Assembly: GCF_001005295.1 (NCBI RefSeq)
Contig: NZ_LBMK01000005.1
Coordinates: 458,147 to 499,487 of the forward strand
From: Streptomyces yangpuensis
GTDB taxonomy: Bacteria; Actinomycetota; Actinomycetes; Streptomycetales; Streptomycetaceae
Direction of reading: 5' to 3'
DNA length: 41,341 nucleotides
The notes below the pieces were generated by a model. The model did no database searches, was not told where the DNA came from, and saw only the letters and a program-made list of their open reading frames with translations. The position numbers and the translations under genes were made by a program. Positions 6,943 through 13,778 of the stretch are shown piece after piece (positions within the stretch are counted from its first letter, which is position 1; each line of letters opens with the position of its first letter).

Positions 6943-8283
6943 TCAGGCGGTCGCGGCGGCCGGCTGCGGCACGGTGTCGACGGATGCCGGGGCCGGGGCG
7001 GGCTCGTCCAGCGGGGAGGCCGAGGCGTTCGCGTAGGCGTCCTTGTCCAGGATGCCCTCGCGGGCCGAGACGATGACCGGTACCAGCGCCTGACCTGCGA
7101 CGTTCGTGGCCGTGCGGATCATGTCCAGGATCGGGTCGATGGCCAGCAGGAGGCCGACGCCGGCGAGCGGGAGGCCCAGGGTGGAGAGGGTCAGCGTCAG
7201 CATGACGGTGGCGCCCGTCAGGCCGGCGGTCGCGGCGGAGCCGATGACCGAGACGAAGACGATGAGCAGGTACTCCTTGATGCCCAGCTGCACGTCGAAG
7301 ATCTGCGCGATGAAGATCGCGGCGAGCGCCGGGTAGATCGCGGCGCAGCCGTCCATCTTGGTGGTGGCGCCGAACGGGACGGCGAAGGAGGCGTACTCCT
7401 TCGGGACGCCGAGGCGTTCGGTGACCTTCTGGGTGACCGGCATGGTGCCGACGGAGGAGCGGGAGACGAAGGCCAGCTGGATGGCGGGCCAGGCGCCCTT
7501 GAAGAACTGGACCGGGCTGACCTTGGCGACTGTCGCGAGCAGCAGCGGGTAGACGCCGAACATCACCAGGGCGCAGCCGATGTAGATGTCGGCGGTGAAG
7601 GTGGCGTACTTGCCGATCAGGTCCCAGCCGTACGTGGCGATCGCGGTGCCGATGAGGCCGATGGTGCCGATCGGGGCGAGGCGGATGACCCACCACAGGG
7701 CCTTCTGCAGGAGCTCCAGGGCGGACTCTGCGAGGTCGAGGACCGGCTTGGCCTTGGCGCCGAGCTGGAGGGCGGCGATGCCGGCGACGACCGCCAGGAA
7801 CACGATCTGCAGGACCTTCAGCTCGGTGAACGGCGTGACGACGTCGGTGGGCACGATGCCGGTCAGGAAGTCGATCCAGGAGCCGGTCTTCTTCGGCTCC
7901 TTGCCGTCGGCGGCGGTGAGGCCGGTGCCCGCGCCGGGGTCGGTCAGCAGGCCGATGCCGATGCCGATGCCGACCGCGATCAGCGAGGTGATCATGAACC
8001 AGAGGAGGGTGCGGGAGGCGAGGCGCGCCGCGTTGTTCACCTTCCGCAGGTTGGTGATCGACACGAGGATCGCGAAGAAGACGAGCGGGGCGATGGCCAG
8101 CTTCAGCAGCTGGACGAAGATGTCGCCGGTCTTCTCCAGGGTGGTGGCGAGCCAGCTGACGTCCTGGCTGCGGGCTATCCAGCCGAAGAGGACGCCGAGG
8201 GCCAGACCGGCGACGATCTGGGCCCAGAAGGGGAACTTGAACGAGGCCTTGGCGGGGGCAGGGGCCTGTGGGGTCGCGGACAC
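6943..8283 (-). CDS. DAACS-family cation:amino/dicarboxylic acid symporter, candidate L-cystine transporter
   Basis: This 446-aa polytopic membrane protein belongs to the glutamate/dicarboxylate:cation symporter family. It has many hydrophobic helices, the re-entrant loop motif VSRSSVGTMP, and KMDGCAAIYPALAAI at the place where acidic-amino-acid carriers have NMDGTA. The GCA(A/G)IYPA form is what I recall from TcyP-type cystine symporters. A leader peptide ending in three Cys codons lies upstream, which independently points to cysteine or cystine. GTG 8283 is chosen because GGAGAG lies 6 nt upstream; an earlier GTG at 8307 has no such site. The C-terminus is an Ala/Pro-rich tail. Family assignment is firm; the cystine substrate is an inference. 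Confidence 0.9.
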   Translation of the reverse strand: MSATPQAPAPAKASFKFPFWAQIVAGLALGVLFGWIARSQDVSWLATTLEKTGDIFVQLLKLAIAPLVFFAILVSITNLRKVNNAARLASRTLLWFMITSLIAVGIGIGIGLLTDPGAGTGLTAADGKEPKKTGSWIDFLTGIVPTDVVTPFTELKVLQIVFLAVVAGIAALQLGAKAKPVLDLAESALELLQKALWWVIRLAPIGTIGLIGTAIATYGWDLIGKYATFTADIYIGCALVMFGVYPLLLATVAKVSPVQFFKGAWPAIQLAFVSRSSVGTMPVTQKVTERLGVPKEYASFAVPFGATTKMDGCAAIYPALAAIFIAQIFDVQLGIKEYLLIVFVSVIGSAATAGLTGATVMLTLTLSTLGLPLAGVGLLLAIDPILDMIRTATNVAGQALVPVIVSAREGILDKDAYANASASPLDEPAPAPASVDTVPQPAAATA

Positions 8284-8392
8284 GGACACTCTCCGGAGGT
8301 GGCGCACGTAGTGAGGGGGTGGTTCTGCGTGGTGTTGCGGTGCGGCAGCAGCCAGGAAGGGCCGGCCGGGACCGCTGCTGTATCGATTCAGC

Positions 8393-8503
8393 TCAACAGC
8401 AACAGGCCGCGGACGCGCGGCGGCAGAGGTCGACGTGCAGGCGCGACACGAGCGGGACGCTCGTGATCATCGGGTGCGCAGCTGTGGTCGACATGTTGAA
8501 CAC
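8393..8503 (-). CDS. Cysteine-rich leader peptide upstream of symporter
   Basis: A 36-codon minus-strand frame starts at GTG 8503, with GGAGGAG 7 nt upstream; an in-frame ATG at 8494 would give 33 aa. It contains SRLHVDLCRRASAA and ends in three consecutive Cys codons before TGA. This is the recognisable pattern of short actinobacterial leader peptides (basic HVDLCR core, terminal Cys) found upstream of sulfur and cysteine genes. There, slow translation of Cys codons controls the genes downstream. It lies about 110 bp upstream of the symporter start, on the same strand. The mechanism (attenuation or ribosome stalling) is inferred from the class, not seen directly. The sequence is too short for standard gene finders. 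Confidence 0.75.
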   Translation of the reverse strand: MFNMSTTAAHPMITSVPLVSRLHVDLCRRASAACCC

Positions 8504-8515
8504 GCTAACACTCCT

Positions 8516-8545
8516 CCTTTGAGATTCTCAAAGGGGTGCTTTGAG
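8516..8545 (-). promoter_or_regulatory. Triple CTTTGAG-type repeat upstream of leader peptide
   Basis: CCTTTGAG-N3-CTCAAAGG is a perfect 8-bp inverted repeat at 8516-8534. A third copy of CTTTGAG follows at 8539-8545 and can pair with the same arm. One arm also includes the AAAGGAGG ribosome site of the leader peptide. The three half-sites could be an operator for a sulfur or cysteine regulator, or alternative RNA hairpins that mask the ribosome site. Confidence 0.55.
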
Positions 8546-8590
8546 ACAGCGGCGTGCGGGGCCCTCTTGCGCGGACCCGGAAAACACCAA

Positions 8591-8629
8591 CGCCCCAGCA
8601 CTACGGGTGGTGTACCCGGTGCTGGGGCG
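8591..8629 (-). terminator. Hairpin terminator after the DUF4229 gene
   Basis: An 11-bp stem (8591-8601 with 8619-8629) is extended by an inner CGGGT/ACCCG stem (8604-8608 with 8614-8618), giving a near-continuous 16-bp hairpin. It lies about 65 bp past the stop of the DUF4229 gene and insulates it from the symporter leader. Confidence 0.75.
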
Positions 8630-8693
8630 GTTCGATGTGTGATGAAGCCAACTGGGCCCTTACGGACCTGCGCGCGTGACGGGCCGAGGCGCG

Positions 8694-9005
8694 TTACGAG
8701 CCGACGCGTGCCGCGTCGTCCGCCTCGTCCTCCTGGGTGCGGTTGGCGGCGAGCCTGTCCTTCGCCCCGGCGACGCGCCCGGAGATCTGCGCGGACATCT
8801 CGTCGCGCTGCTTTCGCAGGAGGACGAAGGAGAGCGGGGCGGAGAGCACGAGGGCGAGCAGCACGACCCAGGCGCCGTTGGCGTCGCCCAGTCCGGCGGG
8901 GACCAGGCCGAAGTGGACGAGGACCGCGACGACGGCGAGGCAGCCGACGAAGATGCCCAGGCGCATCGCGGTGTATCGGATCGTTGCGCTCGGCTTGAGG
9001 GACAC
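8694..9005 (-). CDS. DUF4229 domain membrane protein
   Basis: This 103-aa protein starts with GTG at 9005, behind AGAAGGGG. It has two membrane helices (about residues 15-37 and 45-63), then a charged cytoplasmic tail (LRKQRDEMSAQISGRVAGAK) rich in acidic residues. The pattern RYTAMRLGIFV followed by APLSFVLLRKQRDEMSAQI is the usual form of actinobacterial DUF4229 proteins. No activity is known for the family. It is transcribed on its own, with a hairpin terminator behind it and a 180-bp gap upstream to the acetyltransferase gene. Confidence 0.85.
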   Translation of the reverse strand: MSLKPSATIRYTAMRLGIFVGCLAVVAVLVHFGLVPAGLGDANGAWVVLLALVLSAPLSFVLLRKQRDEMSAQISGRVAGAKDRLAANRTQEDEADDAARVGS

Positions 9006-9086
9006 GGTGACCCCTTCTCTCTCGTCGTGGTCGGCACGTCGTGCGGCGCACGGTGCCCGTCCAGTGAAGCACGCCGGGACCGGCCC

Positions 9087-9150
9087 GCAGCCCGCCGGGG
9101 TACGGAGACCTCCCGCAGGGCCGTACGGATGCAGCCCCCGCCGGGGTACG
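9087..9150. repeat. Short direct repeat in an intergenic region
   Basis: The stretch at 9087-9104 recurs almost exactly at 9131-9150; the second copy has two extra Cs. Both copies lie in the 180-bp gap between the DUF4229 and GNAT genes and are followed by further CCGTACGG-like motifs. No function is assigned. Confidence 0.4.
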
Positions 9151-9187
9151 CCGGCCACCCCCGCCGTACGGGCGCGGAGGCGGCCCG

Positions 9188-9712
9188 TCAGTGGAGGGGC
9201 AGCAGCATCACGACGTCGTCGCGGTCGTCGCCGGGGGCCACGCGGATGGCGCCGGGGACCCGGCCGACCTCCTTGTAGCCGCAGGAGGAGTAGAAGTGCT
9301 CCAGGCCGAGGCCGCCGCGACAGGTGAGGCGGACGGCGTCGATGCCCTCGACGGAGCGGGCGGCGGCCTCGGTCGCCGCCATGAGCTCGCGCCCGTAGCC
9401 CTTGCCCTGGTGGCGCGGGTGGACCATCACCGTGTAGGCCCACAGCCAGTGCCGCTGGAGCCGGTGGGTGTTGTGGGTGAGGAAGGCGGTCGCGGCGACC
9501 GCGCCGTCCTCGTCGTGGCCGACGAGGAGCCGGCAGCTCCCGTCGGCGATGCCGGCGAGGTGGTTGTCGAGCAAGGGGCGTACGTCGTCGTGGGTGACCG
9601 GTGGTACGAAGCCCACGGCGCCACCCGCGTTGGAGACGTCGGTCCAGAGCTCCAGGATTCCCTCGCGCAGGGCGGGCCCGACGGCCGGATCGAGGGTGAA
9701 CGTAAGGGTCAT
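9188..9712 (-). CDS. GNAT-family N-acetyltransferase
   Basis: This 174-aa protein has the GNAT fold. The acetyl-CoA pyrophosphate-binding motif A is at about residues 95-112 (VMVHPRHQGKGYGRELM, matching Q/R-x-x-G-x-G/A), preceded by the beta strand HWLWAYT. A C-terminal motif B region follows (GGLGLEHFYSSCGYKEVG). The N-terminal half (LWTDVSNAGGAVGFV) resembles actinobacterial GNATs annotated near amino-acid or drug acetyltransferases, but the substrate is unknown. The start ATG at 9712 is followed by an in-frame MTLTFTLDP and has AT-rich sequence upstream. It stands alone on the minus strand. Confidence 0.9.
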   Translation of the reverse strand: MTLTFTLDPAVGPALREGILELWTDVSNAGGAVGFVPPVTHDDVRPLLDNHLAGIADGSCRLLVGHDEDGAVAATAFLTHNTHRLQRHWLWAYTVMVHPRHQGKGYGRELMAATEAAARSVEGIDAVRLTCRGGLGLEHFYSSCGYKEVGRVPGAIRVAPGDDRDDVVMLLPLH

Positions 9713-9758
9713 TAGGCAAATTTACTTGTTACTTGATCGGTCCGTCCAGAAAAGCCGA

Positions 9759-9780
9759 ACCCCGGCCCAGGGGCCGGGGT
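9759..9780 (-). terminator. Hairpin terminator downstream of mqnE
   Basis: Arms 9759-9768 and 9771-9780 are perfectly complementary; in practice an 8-bp GC stem with a 6-nt loop. On the minus strand the stem is followed by TTCGGCTTTT, so it resembles a factor-independent terminator for mqnE. Confidence 0.75.
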
Positions 9781-9841
9781 CGACATACCGAGTGAGGTCC
9801 GGCGGGCGCCGGACGCGGGCCCGGCGCGGGCCGGGGGCGGG

Positions 9842-11005
9842 TCAGACGCGCATCGCCTGCGGGGTCTCGCGCAGGTCCGCGTCCGGGCCCGGGTACTCGC
9901 GGATGATCTCGTAGCGCGTGTTGCGCTCGACCGGGCGGAAGCCGGCCTCGCGGATCAGCTCCAGCAGGTCCTCGCGGCCCAGCTTGTTCGGGGTGCCGTA
10001 GTTGTCCGCGTCGTGCGTGATCTTGTACTCGACGACCGAGCCGTCCATGTCGTCCGCACCGTGCTGGAGCGCGAGCTGCGCGGTCTGCACGCCGTGCATC
10101 ACCCAGAAGACCTTGACGTGCGGCACGTTGTCGAAGAGCAGCCGCGAGACGGCGAAGGTCTTCAGCGCCTCGGCGCCGGTGGCCATCGTCGTGCGCGCCT
10201 GGAGCTTGTTGCGCACCTTGCCGTCCTGCATGTCCACGAAGTCGTGCTGGTAGCGCAGCGGGATGAAGACCTGGAAGCCGCCGGTCTCGTCCTGGAGCTC
10301 GCGCAGCCGCAGCACGTGGTCCACGCGGTGGCGCGGCTCCTCGATGTGCCCGTACAGCATCGTCGAGGGGGTCTTGAGGCCCTTCGCGTGCGCGAGACGG
10401 TGGATGCGCGACCAGTCCTCCCAGTGGGTGCGGTGGTCGACGATGTGCTGGCGGACCTCCCAGTCGAAAATCTCCGCGCCGCCGCCGGTGAGGGACTCCA
10501 GGCCGGCCTCGATCAGCTCGTCCAGGATGTCCGAGGCGGACATCCCGGAGATCGTCTCGAAGTGGTGGATCTCGGTCGCCGTGAACGCCTTCAGCGAGAC
10601 GTTCGGCAGCGCCTTCTTCAGCTCGGAGAGCGAACGCGGATAGTAGCGCCACGGCAGGTTCGGGTGCAGGCCGTTGACGATGTGCAACTCGGTGAGGTTC
10701 TCCGTCTCCATGGCCTTGGCCAGGCGCACGGCCTCCTCGATGCGCATCGTGTACGCGTCCTTCTCGCCCGGCTTGCGCTGGAACGAGCAGTACGCGCACG
10801 ACGCGGTGCACACGTTCGTCATGTTGAGGTGGCGGTTGACGTTGAAGTGGACGACGTCACCGTTCTTGCGCGTACGCACCTCGTGGGCGAGGCCACCGAG
10901 CCAGGCCAGGTCGTCCGACTCGTAGAGGGCGATGCCGTCCTCACGGGTCAGCCGCTCGCCGGAGCGGACCTTCTCCTCCAGCTCACGCTTGAGCCCAGCG
11001 TCCAT
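9842..11005 (-). CDS. mqnE: Aminofutalosine synthase (radical SAM), futalosine menaquinone pathway
   Basis: A 387-aa radical SAM enzyme with the 4Fe-4S binding motif CTASCAYC (Cys66, Cys70, Cys73) and the sequence family of MqnE. MqnE joins chorismate-derived 3-[(1-carboxyvinyl)oxy]benzoate to S-adenosylmethionine to make 6-amino-6-deoxyfutalosine, the second step of the futalosine route to menaquinone. Length and conserved blocks (HFNVNRHLNMTNVC, ELHIVNGLHPNLPW, RTTMATGAEALKTFAVSRL) are as expected. The ATG at 11005 has GGAGG upstream. Nearby UbiX-, UbiA- and UbiD-like genes match the late steps of the same pathway, and an Lrp/AsnC regulator lies just upstream. MqnA, B, C and D are not in the window. 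Confidence 0.95.
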   Translation of the reverse strand: MDAGLKRELEEKVRSGERLTREDGIALYESDDLAWLGGLAHEVRTRKNGDVVHFNVNRHLNMTNVCTASCAYCSFQRKPGEKDAYTMRIEEAVRLAKAMETENLTELHIVNGLHPNLPWRYYPRSLSELKKALPNVSLKAFTATEIHHFETISGMSASDILDELIEAGLESLTGGGAEIFDWEVRQHIVDHRTHWEDWSRIHRLAHAKGLKTPSTMLYGHIEEPRHRVDHVLRLRELQDETGGFQVFIPLRYQHDFVDMQDGKVRNKLQARTTMATGAEALKTFAVSRLLFDNVPHVKVFWVMHGVQTAQLALQHGADDMDGSVVEYKITHDADNYGTPNKLGREDLLELIREAGFRPVERNTRYEIIREYPGPDADLRETPQAMRV

Positions 11006-11066
11006 GTGCCGGTCGCCTCCTCTAGATGCCTCTTGCCTGTCCTGCAAACCCTGACCAACCGTACTC

Positions 11067-11522
11067 TCAGGCTTCCTCGGGCAGCTCCCCGACCCGGTTC
11101 TCCCACTTCGTGGAGAGCACGATGGTGGTGCGGGTGCGCGAAACACCCTTGGTGCCGGAGAGCTTGCGGATGATCTTCTCCAGGCCGTCCACGTCGCTGG
11201 CGCGCACCTTGAGCATGTACGAGTCGTCGCCGGCGATGAACCAGCAGTCCTCGATCTCCGCGAGGTCGCGCAGTCGCCGGGCCACGTCCTCGTGGTCGGC
11301 GGCGTCGGAGAGGGAGATGCCGATCAGCGCGGTGACGCCGAGGCCGAGCGAGGCGGAGTCGACCGTCGCGCGGTAGCCGGTGATGACACCGGCCGTCTCC
11401 AGGCGGTTGATGCGGTCGGTGACGCTGGGGCCGGAGAGGCCCACGAGACGGCCCAGCTCCGCGTACGAGGCGCGGCCGTTCTCCCGAAGCGCCTGGATGA
11501 GCTGCCTGTCCACCGTGTCCAT
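11067..11522 (-). CDS. Lrp/AsnC-family transcriptional regulator
   Basis: This 151-aa protein has the standard two-domain Lrp layout. An N-terminal helix-turn-helix (DRQLIQALRENGRASYAELG, then LSGPSVTDRINRLETAGVI) spans residues 4-50. A C-terminal RAM/AsnC ligand-binding domain (residues about 65-145, with CWFIAGDDSYMLKV) follows. It starts at ATG 11522 behind GGAAGG. It is transcribed in the same direction as mqnE, ending 62 bp before that start, and is divergent from a 44-aa protein gene across a region with a perfect palindrome. It probably responds to an amino acid and may control the neighbouring menaquinone genes. Ligand and targets are unproven. Confidence 0.93.
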   Translation of the reverse strand: MDTVDRQLIQALRENGRASYAELGRLVGLSGPSVTDRINRLETAGVITGYRATVDSASLGLGVTALIGISLSDAADHEDVARRLRDLAEIEDCWFIAGDDSYMLKVRASDVDGLEKIIRKLSGTKGVSRTRTTIVLSTKWENRVGELPEEA

Positions 11523-11580
11523 TACGTGGAGCCTTCCATTATTCGGCGATCCTGCAAGTCTGGGTATAGAATCTAAGGCA

Positions 11581-11600
11581 CACAGGGTCAACACCCTGTG
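11581..11600. promoter_or_regulatory. Palindrome between Lrp gene and small-protein gene
   Basis: CACAGGGT-N4-ACCCTGTG is a perfect 8-bp inverted repeat in the 122-bp divergent gap. The surrounding sequence is unusually AT-rich for this genome. Lrp-type proteins commonly bind such sites at their own promoter, so this is the best candidate operator. Confidence 0.55.
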
Positions 11601-11644
11601 ATTTCTTACAGCAGATCAATAACGATCTTCAGGAGTGGTACACC

Positions 11645-11779
11645 GTGTTCACGATCGAGATGGCGCACGCACACATGCGACAGCTCCAGGAGCTGGCCAA
11701 CCGATCCCGAGCCCACCAGCCCGCCGCGGCCGTCCGCGTCGACAAGGCCCGCAAGCCGCTGGGCCGCAAGAAGGCCTAG
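11645..11779 (+). CDS. Small basic protein of 44 aa, unknown function
   Basis: A GTG at 11645 preceded by AGGAG (11631-11635) opens a 44-aa frame starting MFTIEMAHAHMRQLQELANR. It is an amphipathic helix followed by a basic tail with DKARKPLGRKKA at the end. Its TAG shares a CTAG with the stop of the convergent ubiX-like gene. Codon use is as in neighbouring genes, and the ribosome site and divergent promoter region support a real gene. The basic, helical character could mean nucleic-acid or membrane contact, but no family is recognised. Confidence 0.65.
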   Translation: MFTIEMAHAHMRQLQELANRSRAHQPAAAVRVDKARKPLGRKKA

Positions 11780-12480
11780 TCACCGGCCTGCTCACCACCG
11801 TTCGACCTCTGGGGAGCGCGGGAGCCTCCCAGCTCCCCCTCCCAACGGCGGTACAGCCGGTGCGGCACCCCTGCCGCGTCCAGCACCCGCCCCGCGACGA
11901 AATCCACCAGATCCTGGATGTGCGTCGCACCCGCGTAGAACGCCGGAGAGGCGGGCAGCACGACCGCGCCCGCCTCGTCCAGCGCCACCAGATGCTTCAG
12001 CGTCTGCCCGTTCAGCGGGGTCTCCCGTACCGCGACCACCAGCCGGCGCCGCTCCTTGAGCGTCACGCTCGCCACGCGCTGGAGCAGGTCCTTCGACAGT
12101 CCGAGCGCCACCCCCGCCACACAGGCCGTGGACGCCGGGACGATCAGCATCCCCTTGACCGGGTACGAGCCCGAGCTCGGGCCGGCCGCCAGGTCCCCGG
12201 CACCCCAGTACCGGACGTCCGCACCGGCCGTCAGGCCCTCGAAGGTCCCCGGCTTGCCGTCGGCCCCGCGCGCCAGCCACTCCGCGAGGTCCTCGCGCCA
12301 GTGCGCGTCACGGAAGGCGATGCCGGTCTCGTCCAGCAGGGTGAGGCGCGAGGCCCGGCTCACGACCAGGTCGACGCTCTCCCCCGCGGCGAGCAGCCCG
12401 CGGAGCACCGCCGCCGCGTAAGGCGTCCCGGACGCTCCGGAAACCCCGACCACCCACGGGGTGCGATTGCGCTCTGTCAT
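11776..12480 (-). CDS. UbiX-family flavin prenyltransferase, menaquinone pathway
   Basis: This 234-aa flavoprotein of the UbiX/Pad1 family begins with the FMN-binding motif VVGVSGASGTPYAAAVLRGL. It contains PASTACVAGVALGLSKDLLQR, VVAVRETPLNGQTLKHL and VVLPASPAFYAGA, all typical of UbiX. UbiX attaches dimethylallyl phosphate to FMN to make the prenylated flavin required by UbiD-type decarboxylases. A UbiD-like gene lies 2.7 kb away and a UbiA-like prenyltransferase between them, so this enzyme probably supplies the cofactor for the menaquinone decarboxylase (called MqnM in some schemes). The start at ATG 12480 is clear. It converges on the 44-aa gene with overlapping stops. Confidence 0.93.
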   Translation of the reverse strand: MTERNRTPWVVGVSGASGTPYAAAVLRGLLAAGESVDLVVSRASRLTLLDETGIAFRDAHWREDLAEWLARGADGKPGTFEGLTAGADVRYWGAGDLAAGPSSGSYPVKGMLIVPASTACVAGVALGLSKDLLQRVASVTLKERRRLVVAVRETPLNGQTLKHLVALDEAGAVVLPASPAFYAGATHIQDLVDFVAGRVLDAAGVPHRLYRRWEGELGGSRAPQRSNGGEQAGD

Positions 12481-12566
12481 ACCTCCGAGACTATCCGGCC
12501 ACGCCCGGCGGGCACTCAGTAAGGTGACCGCACGTTCCCGTGAGGGGAGCCACGAAGGGGGCGAAG

Positions 12567-13175
12567 ATGAGCACGACGGTGGATACCGGCCTGACACAGA
12601 CCGACCGGACCAAGGCGGCGGCCAAGCTGATGCTGGGCTGGGTGGCCCTGCTGTGGGTGCTGGAGGCCGTCGACCACGCCACGGGCCACGCCCTCGACCA
12701 GTACGGGATCGTCGCCCGCGACCCCGACAGCCTCACCGGCGTCGTCACCTCGGCCTTCCTCCACTTCGGCTTCGACCACGTCGCCTCCAACAGCGTCCCG
12801 CTGCTGGTCCTCGGCTTCCTCGTGGCCCTGTCCGGGATCCGCCGGTTCCTCGCGGTGTGCGGCCTGATCCTGCTGGCTGACGGCCTCGGCACCTGGCTGA
12901 TATCCCCGTCCGGGACCATGACGCTGGGTGCCTCCGGCATCGTCTTCGGCCTCTTCGGCTACCTGCTCGTACGGGGCTTCGTCGAGCGCAAGGCGCTGGG
13001 CATCGCGGTGGCCGTCGGCGTCGCGGCCGTCTGGGGGACCACGGTCCTCTCCGGCATCCTCCCGACGGACTCGGGCGTCAGCTGGCAGGGCCACCTCTGC
13101 GGCCTGGTGGCGGGCGTCCTGACGGCCCTCTACTTCCAGCGCCCGGCCCGCCGCCGCCCGGCCGTCACGGCCTGA
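12567..13175 (+). CDS. Rhomboid-family intramembrane serine protease
   Basis: This 202-aa membrane protein has about six hydrophobic segments. It carries the catalytic serine motif GASGIVFGLFGYLL (Ser at about residue 127) and the partner histidine in GHLCGLVAG near the C-terminus. An earlier helix carries HFGFDHVASNSV, matching the rhomboid loop with His and Asn. Rhomboids cut transmembrane helices of other proteins inside the membrane; the substrate here is unknown. Start ATG 12567 lies behind an AAGGGGGCG stretch. The gene lies in the opposite direction to its neighbours, and its last 11 bp overlap the end of the Uma2 gene. Confidence 0.92.
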   Translation: MSTTVDTGLTQTDRTKAAAKLMLGWVALLWVLEAVDHATGHALDQYGIVARDPDSLTGVVTSAFLHFGFDHVASNSVPLLVLGFLVALSGIRRFLAVCGLILLADGLGTWLISPSGTMTLGASGIVFGLFGYLLVRGFVERKALGIAVAVGVAAVWGTTVLSGILPTDSGVSWQGHLCGLVAGVLTALYFQRPARRRPAVTA

Positions 13176-13734
13176 CGACGGACGGGTCCACGGGCAGGCC
13201 CAAGGTGTCGATCACGAGCTTGCCGATGCCGGTCTCGACGGTGACCTCGCCGCCGTACGGGATGGTGTCCCGGCCCCGGTAGCCGTCCGGGCCGGGGTTC
13301 CACAGGGTCACGCAGTGCGCCCTGTACGGGTCGAAGATCAGGTAGTGCGGGATCCCGCGCCGGGCGTACGCCCGGTCCTTGACCTCGTAGTCGTTACGGA
13401 TGCTGCCCGGTGAGACGACCTCGACGGCCAGTTCGATGAGGTCGGGCGGGTAGGCGCTGAGGTTCCTGGCGACCTCGACGGCCGGGACGAGCGCCAGGTC
13501 GGGACAGAACTCGTTGTCCTCGTCGAACGGGATGGCGACGTCGCTCATCAAGCCCCAGCCGCCCGGAAGCTGAGCGTCGAGCGCCGTCCACAAGGGCCAG
13601 ATGGTGCCTCCGTGGTGCGGCTGGAGCGGGGTGAGCACGACGGCGCCCTCAACCAGTTCTGTCCGGTGTCCCGGGAACATGTCCGCGAAGCGGCTGAGCC
13701 GGGAGGGCGGGCCGTCGGTGTCCGGGTCGGACAT
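13165..13734 (-). CDS. Uma2-family putative PD-(D/E)XK nuclease
   Basis: This 189-aa protein follows the Uma2 family pattern. The N-terminal half contains MFPGHRTELVEGAVV. The nuclease core is FCPDLALV, then IELAVEVVSPGS, NDYEVKDRAYARRGIPHYLIF and DPYRAHCVTLW, with Asp, Glu and Lys residues in the order of a PD-(D/E)XK fold. The family is greatly expanded in Streptomyces and cyanobacteria; cellular roles remain unproven. The ATG at 13734 follows GGGAGG closely; another ATG lies 9 codons upstream. It ends inside the convergent rhomboid gene and lies between menaquinone genes without an apparent functional link to them. Confidence 0.88.
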   Translation of the reverse strand: MSDPDTDGPPSRLSRFADMFPGHRTELVEGAVVLTPLQPHHGGTIWPLWTALDAQLPGGWGLMSDVAIPFDEDNEFCPDLALVPAVEVARNLSAYPPDLIELAVEVVSPGSIRNDYEVKDRAYARRGIPHYLIFDPYRAHCVTLWNPGPDGYRGRDTIPYGGEVTVETGIGKLVIDTLGLPVDPSVVRP

Positions 13735-13778
13735 GCCGGCCTCCCTGTTCACGCGCGTCATGGTGGGCCGGACGATAC

